Source of the DNA: a bacterium
Lineage (GTDB): Bacteria; Krumholzibacteriota; Krumholzibacteriia; LZORAL124-64-63
Assembly (NCBI GenBank): GCA_030591105.1
Contig: JAUVBS010000050.1
Coordinates: 1-9,470 of the forward strand
Length of the DNA: 9,470 nt
Reading direction: 5' to 3'
Part shown: positions 6,923-9,470 of the stretch, piece by piece
How positions within the stretch are numbered: the first letter of the stretch is position 1
Layout of the letters: the number at the start of each line of letters is the position of its first letter
Position numbers and translations under genes: made by a program
The notes under the pieces: model-generated
Database searches by the model: none
Told to the model about the DNA's origin: nothing
Seen by the model: only the letters and a program-made list of their open reading frames with translations

Positions 6923-7666
6923 TTGGGTAATCTCATGAGCGGTTTTTTTGTTGGCCTACTGGTGGCTCTGATCGTGCTGTTGACCTGGCGATTCGCCCGT
7001 CGCGGCCGTCGGGGCCGTACCGGCCAAGTGGCCAGCGACGTGACCTTCGAGAGCTTCATCACCAGTATGCGGGCCGTCGGGGAGCTGAGTGTATTTCGGG
7101 TGATGACCAAGGAGGTCTTGACCGCCAGCGACCACTGGTTCGGCGAATTCGGCAAGAAATACCTCAACTGGTTACTGTCGGAGCAGCGGATCACTTTGAT
7201 CATCGAGTTCGACGTCGATTTCCGCTACGACCTGACCGATCCGGCGTTCAAGGTCGATCGCCGCAGTGAACACGACGTGCGCATGATCTTGCCTCCCTGC
7301 CGCTACGAAGTATTGATCCGCGACATGCGGATCCACAGCGAAGACAAGAGCGAGCTGTTGCCGTGGTTGATGCCGGATCTGCTCGGGCGTTTCTTCACCG
7401 GCGGTTTCAGCGTCGAGGCGAAGAACAAGCTGATCGCCGAGACACGGCAGGAGGCGAGCCGCTTCGCCGGCAAGCTGGTGACTAAGGCCAACAGCGAGGC
7501 GCAAGCTTCGGCCGTCCGTACCTTGACGATGCTCGCCCAGGGGCTCGGGGCGTGGCACGTCGATTTCACGTTCCAGGAGGCGGCCGAGTTCCAGGCACGC
7601 GTGGATACAACGGTGCTGGAGAAAATGCTGCCACCGGTCAACGGCCAACGGGAAAACGCATCGTGA
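6923..7666 (+). CDS. Membrane-anchored DUF4230 family protein
   Basis: This 247-residue protein has one N-terminal membrane segment (about 7-23, FFVGLLVALIVLLTW), then a strongly basic stop-transfer stretch (RFARRGRRGR). The rest would therefore lie on the cytoplasmic side by the positive-inside rule, although the segment could act as a signal anchor. The soluble part begins with FITSMRAVGELSVFRVMTKEV in family fashion, then LIIEFDVDFRYDL (92-104) and a strand-rich domain to about 150. Next come charged helices rich in Lys, Glu and Ala (161-200), probably amphipathic. This matches my memory of DUF4230, a family with no established biochemical role. The start is taken as TTG because of SD spacing, with ATG at 6935 as the alternative. 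The LOG-like gene follows after 52 bases in the same direction, so the two may be cotranscribed. Confidence 0.7.
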   Translation: MGNLMSGFFVGLLVALIVLLTWRFARRGRRGRTGQVASDVTFESFITSMRAVGELSVFRVMTKEVLTASDHWFGEFGKKYLNWLLSEQRITLIIEFDVDFRYDLTDPAFKVDRRSEHDVRMILPPCRYEVLIRDMRIHSEDKSELLPWLMPDLLGRFFTGGFSVEAKNKLIAETRQEASRFAGKLVTKANSEAQASAVRTLTMLAQGLGAWHVDFTFQEAAEFQARVDTTVLEKMLPPVNGQRENAS

Positions 7667-7718
7667 GGCAGGCGAGCGCCACGGTAGCAGCACGTGCGGT
7701 CGTACCGGAGGCGATGGT

Positions 7719-8213
7719 ATGCGGCGTACGGTGATCGGCGTGATGGGCGGATCGGTGGCCGACGAAGCCACCGCGGCGCAAGCCTACGAGCTGGGCCGGC
7801 TCATCGCCGAACAAGGTTGGGTACTGCTCAATGGTGGCCGGCCTACCGGAGTGATGGCCGCGTCGGCCCAGGGTGCCCGAGATGCTGACGGTCTGACCAT
7901 CGGTGTCCTGTACGACGACGACCGCGACGGTGCGGCGGAGGGCATCGACATCGTGATCCCAACCGGGATGGGGGCGGCGCGCAACATCATCAACGTGTTG
8001 GCCAGTGATGTGGTGGTCGCCTGCCGTGGCTCGGGTGGTACGTTGAGCGAGATCGCCCTCGCCCTGCGCTTCGGTCGCTCGGTGGTGCTGCTCGACTTCG
8101 ATCCTGGCGCCGCGTTCCTCGACGCCGCCGGCCAAGGCCGCTGGTACCTCGTGCCGACCGCCGCGACCGCGGTAGCCACCGTCGCAAGGCTGTTGCCAAA
8201 GACCCCCGGTTAG
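7719..8213 (+). CDS. TIGR00725/LOG-like Rossmann-fold protein
   Basis: This 164-residue protein has the nucleotide-binding fold of the SLOG/LOG superfamily. It opens with VIGVMGGS (5-12), then LGRLIAEQGWVLLNGGRPTGVM (25-46), where the glycine-rich turn binds phosphate. GMGAARNIINVLASD (83-97) carries the Arg-Asn of the TIGR00725 group, and VACRGSGGTLSEIALAL (100-116) is the counterpart of the LOG motif PGGxGTxxE, with E111 at the catalytic or ligand-binding Glu position. True LOG enzymes cleave the ribose-phosphate from nucleotides. This shorter group is uncharacterised and lacks the leading Pro, so an enzyme activity is possible but not shown. It is cytoplasmic, with no signal. The ATG at 7719 has GGAGG at 7707-7711, seven bases upstream. 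It is probably cotranscribed with the DUF4230 gene. Confidence 0.85.
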   Translation: MRRTVIGVMGGSVADEATAAQAYELGRLIAEQGWVLLNGGRPTGVMAASAQGARDADGLTIGVLYDDDRDGAAEGIDIVIPTGMGAARNIINVLASDVVVACRGSGGTLSEIALALRFGRSVVLLDFDPGAAFLDAAGQGRWYLVPTAATAVATVARLLPKTPG

Positions 8214-8225
8214 AACTCGTTCTAA
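8210..8225. promoter_or_regulatory. Perfect 16-base palindrome, TetR-type operator candidate
   Basis: TTAGAAC-TC-GTTCTAA is a perfect 7-bp dyad with a 2-base centre, and it overlaps the TAG stop of the LOG-like gene. It fits the layout T-nn-AAC-nn-GTT-nn-A that I recall for KstR-like TetR regulators. The 2-base loop and lack of a T-run argue against a terminator. No regulator gene is visible in the window. Confidence 0.35.
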
Positions 8226-8234
8226 ACACCTTAC

Positions 8235-8298
8235 GCTGTACCTTCGAAAATGCGGCTCTCCGTTTTACCGTGAGATGTGCCTTAGTGCCCGGTACAGC
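8235..8298. repeat. Spaced inverted repeat upstream of the asparagine synthase
   Basis: GCTGTACC (8235-8242) and GGTACAGC (8291-8298) are perfect 8-bp inverted copies separated by 48 bases. This could be a looping pair of regulator sites, a long-range RNA stem, or chance. I see no tRNA or small gene between them. Confidence 0.25.
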
Positions 8299-8351
8299 AG
8301 CCCATGATCTCAGCTAGCCAGTCAGCAGGCTCTCTGTTACCCTGACTAGAC

Positions 8352-8402
8352 GGGGATTCCCCTTTACACCATATCGACTTGCACGCCGGTTGGAGCCGGC
8401 GT
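8352..8402 (+). promoter_or_regulatory. Two inverted repeats in the asparagine synthase leader
   Basis: GGGGA-T-TCCCC (8352-8362) is a perfect 11-base dyad. Downstream, ACGCCGG, a six-base loop (TTGGAG) and CCGGCGT (8383-8402) form a strong 7-bp GC-rich hairpin that ends 34 bases before the ATG. With no U-tract this is not a normal terminator. A leader structure or operator is possible. TTTACA (8363-8368) resembles a -35 box but I found no matching -10. Confidence 0.3.
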
Positions 8403-8436
8403 TGCCGATACTGTCCGACCCTGACCGAGGTACCTC

Positions 8437-9470
8437 ATGTGTGGAATCGTCGGTGCTGTGGCCCTCGCCGGTCCGCTCGTGTTGCCGGAGCAGGCGGCCG
8501 AGCGGATGATCGGTCTTTTGCGGCACCGCGGGCCGGATGAGTTCGGAGCTTGGCGGGACGAAACCGCATTTCTCGGCCAGGCTCGTCTGAGCATCATCGA
8601 CCTGCAGAGTGGCCAGCAGCCGCTGGGCAACGAAGACGGTAGCATCTGGATCGTGTTCAACGGCGAGGTCTTCAACTACCCGGAACTGACCACCGAGTTG
8701 ACCGGTCGTGGCCACATCTTCGCCACCCGTTCAGATACCGAGGCGATCGTCCACGCCTACGAGGAGTGGGGCCCCGACTGCGTCGATCACTTCAACGGCC
8801 AGTTCGCCCTCGCGATCTGGGATGCGCGGCGGCGACGGCTCTTTCTCGCGCGCGACCGCTTCGGCATCCGTCCCCTGTTCGTCACCGAACACGATGGGCT
8901 ACTGCTTTTTGCTTCGGAAGTGAAGGCGTTGCTCGGCTGGCCAGGGCTGCGTCTGGATGTCGACCCCGAGGCTGTGGCCGAGGTTTTCACCTACTGGGTC
9001 AACGTGCCGCCGGCGACCCCTTTCACCGGCGTGGCGCAGCTGCCGCCGGGCTACGTCGCTCTGCTCGATACCGCTGAATCGACCGTAACGCCACCCGCGG
9101 TACCATCCAGTCTGGCCCATGCGTCGTGGCCCGCTCGTCTGCGCCCGCATCGTTACTGGCACCCCACTTTCTTGCCCGAGGCCGAAGACCGACGTTTCGT
9201 TTCGGCCGGCGAGCGGAAACAGATCGCTGATCGGGTGCGTGAGCGGCTTGTGGACGCGGCGGTGATCCGCCTGCGTGCTGACGTGCCGGTTGGCGCGTAT
9301 CTGTCCGGCGGTCTCGATTCATCGGCGACGGCGGCGCTGATCCGTCGCTACACCGACCACCAACTGAAGACCTTCTCGGTCGGTTTCACCGATCCAGCCT
9401 ACGACGAGACCGACTGGCAGCTGGCCATGGCCGCCCACATCGGTACCGAGCACCGGACCGTGACCGTAAC
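8437..9470 (+). CDS. Asparagine synthase (glutamine-hydrolysing), AsnB type, N-terminal 344 residues (runs off right edge)
   Basis: The enzyme takes the amide of glutamine and, using ATP, transfers it to an acid (aspartate in true AsnB). The class II glutaminase domain is complete. Cys2 after the start Met is the nucleophile, RHRGPDE is at 29-35, R50 in ARLSIIDL, N75-G76 in FNGEVFNY and D100 in RSDTEA are the usual glutamine-binding residues. ARDRFGIRPLF (138-148) and FASEVKALL (158-166) follow. The synthetase domain begins with the ATP PP-loop SGGLDSS (290-296), and FSVGFTDPAYDET (313-325) is the expected next block. The linker between domains (about 212-240) is longer and Pro/Ala-rich compared with many AsnB proteins. 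The ATG has GAGGT at 8427-8431 inside the palindrome GAGGTACCTC. Relatives amidate sugars, peptides or polysaccharide precursors, so asparagine as product is likely but not certain. Confidence 0.93.
   Translation, partial: MCGIVGAVALAGPLVLPEQAAERMIGLLRHRGPDEFGAWRDETAFLGQARLSIIDLQSGQQPLGNEDGSIWIVFNGEVFNYPELTTELTGRGHIFATRSDTEAIVHAYEEWGPDCVDHFNGQFALAIWDARRRRLFLARDRFGIRPLFVTEHDGLLLFASEVKALLGWPGLRLDVDPEAVAEVFTYWVNVPPATPFTGVAQLPPGYVALLDTAESTVTPPAVPSSLAHASWPARLRPHRYWHPTFLPEAEDRRFVSAGERKQIADRVRERLVDAAVIRLRADVPVGAYLSGGLDSSATAALIRRYTDHQLKTFSVGFTDPAYDETDWQLAMAAHIGTEHRTVTV

Noticed and set aside
8314..8715. 133-residue minus-strand open frame across the asparagine synthase start
   Set aside because: It is antisense to the conserved glutaminase domain and has no SD or recognisable motif.
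1..9470. tRNA, rRNA, insertion sequence, CRISPR array, toxin-antitoxin pair or phage genes
   Set aside because: No repeat-spacer pattern, transposase motif, terminal inverted repeats with target duplication, or cloverleaf was seen on either strand by eye.

Overview
The window looks like ordinary chromosomal DNA from a GC-rich proteobacterium, most likely a free-living gammaproteobacterium. The signs are a TRAP-TAXI uptake operon, a DinB-type polymerase, a DUF4230 protein and strong Shine-Dalgarno (SD) sites. The lineage is inferred from gene content only. I see no tRNA, rRNA, insertion sequence, CRISPR array or phage gene.

Left part (1-1255): a GNAT acetyltransferase gene leaves the window at the left edge on the minus strand, with a plausible sigma70 promoter and a leader hairpin. 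Divergent from it is a 206-residue exported, helix-rich protein of unknown function. It converges on the operon that follows, and an imperfect hairpin lies between them.

Middle (1256-5623): a minus-strand operon reads, in transcription order, TAXI substrate-binding protein, fused DctQM-type TRAP permease, alpha/beta hydrolase-fold protein. The binding protein should capture a small (probably carboxylate) solute in the periplasm and hand it to the permease. The permease starts at a GTG overlapping the binding protein's stop codon. The hydrolase is unusual: in an ungapped family comparison the nucleophile position is glycine, the oxyanion HG is AG and the usual late acid is missing. A TTGACA-N18-TAAAGT promoter with a dyad in its spacer precedes the operon.

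Right part (5624-9470): all plus strand. It holds DNA polymerase IV (dinB), a membrane-anchored DUF4230 protein with a TTG start, a small TIGR00725/LOG-like Rossmann protein, and the first 344 codons of a glutamine-dependent asparagine synthase that runs off the right edge. The 223-base gap before the last gene is rich in inverted repeats. One is a perfect 16-base palindrome at the stop codon of the LOG-like gene, with the layout of a TetR-family operator.

I found no convincing new multi-gene system. The best leads are the degenerate hydrolase inside the TRAP operon, the palindrome at 8210-8225, and the unrecognised exported protein.
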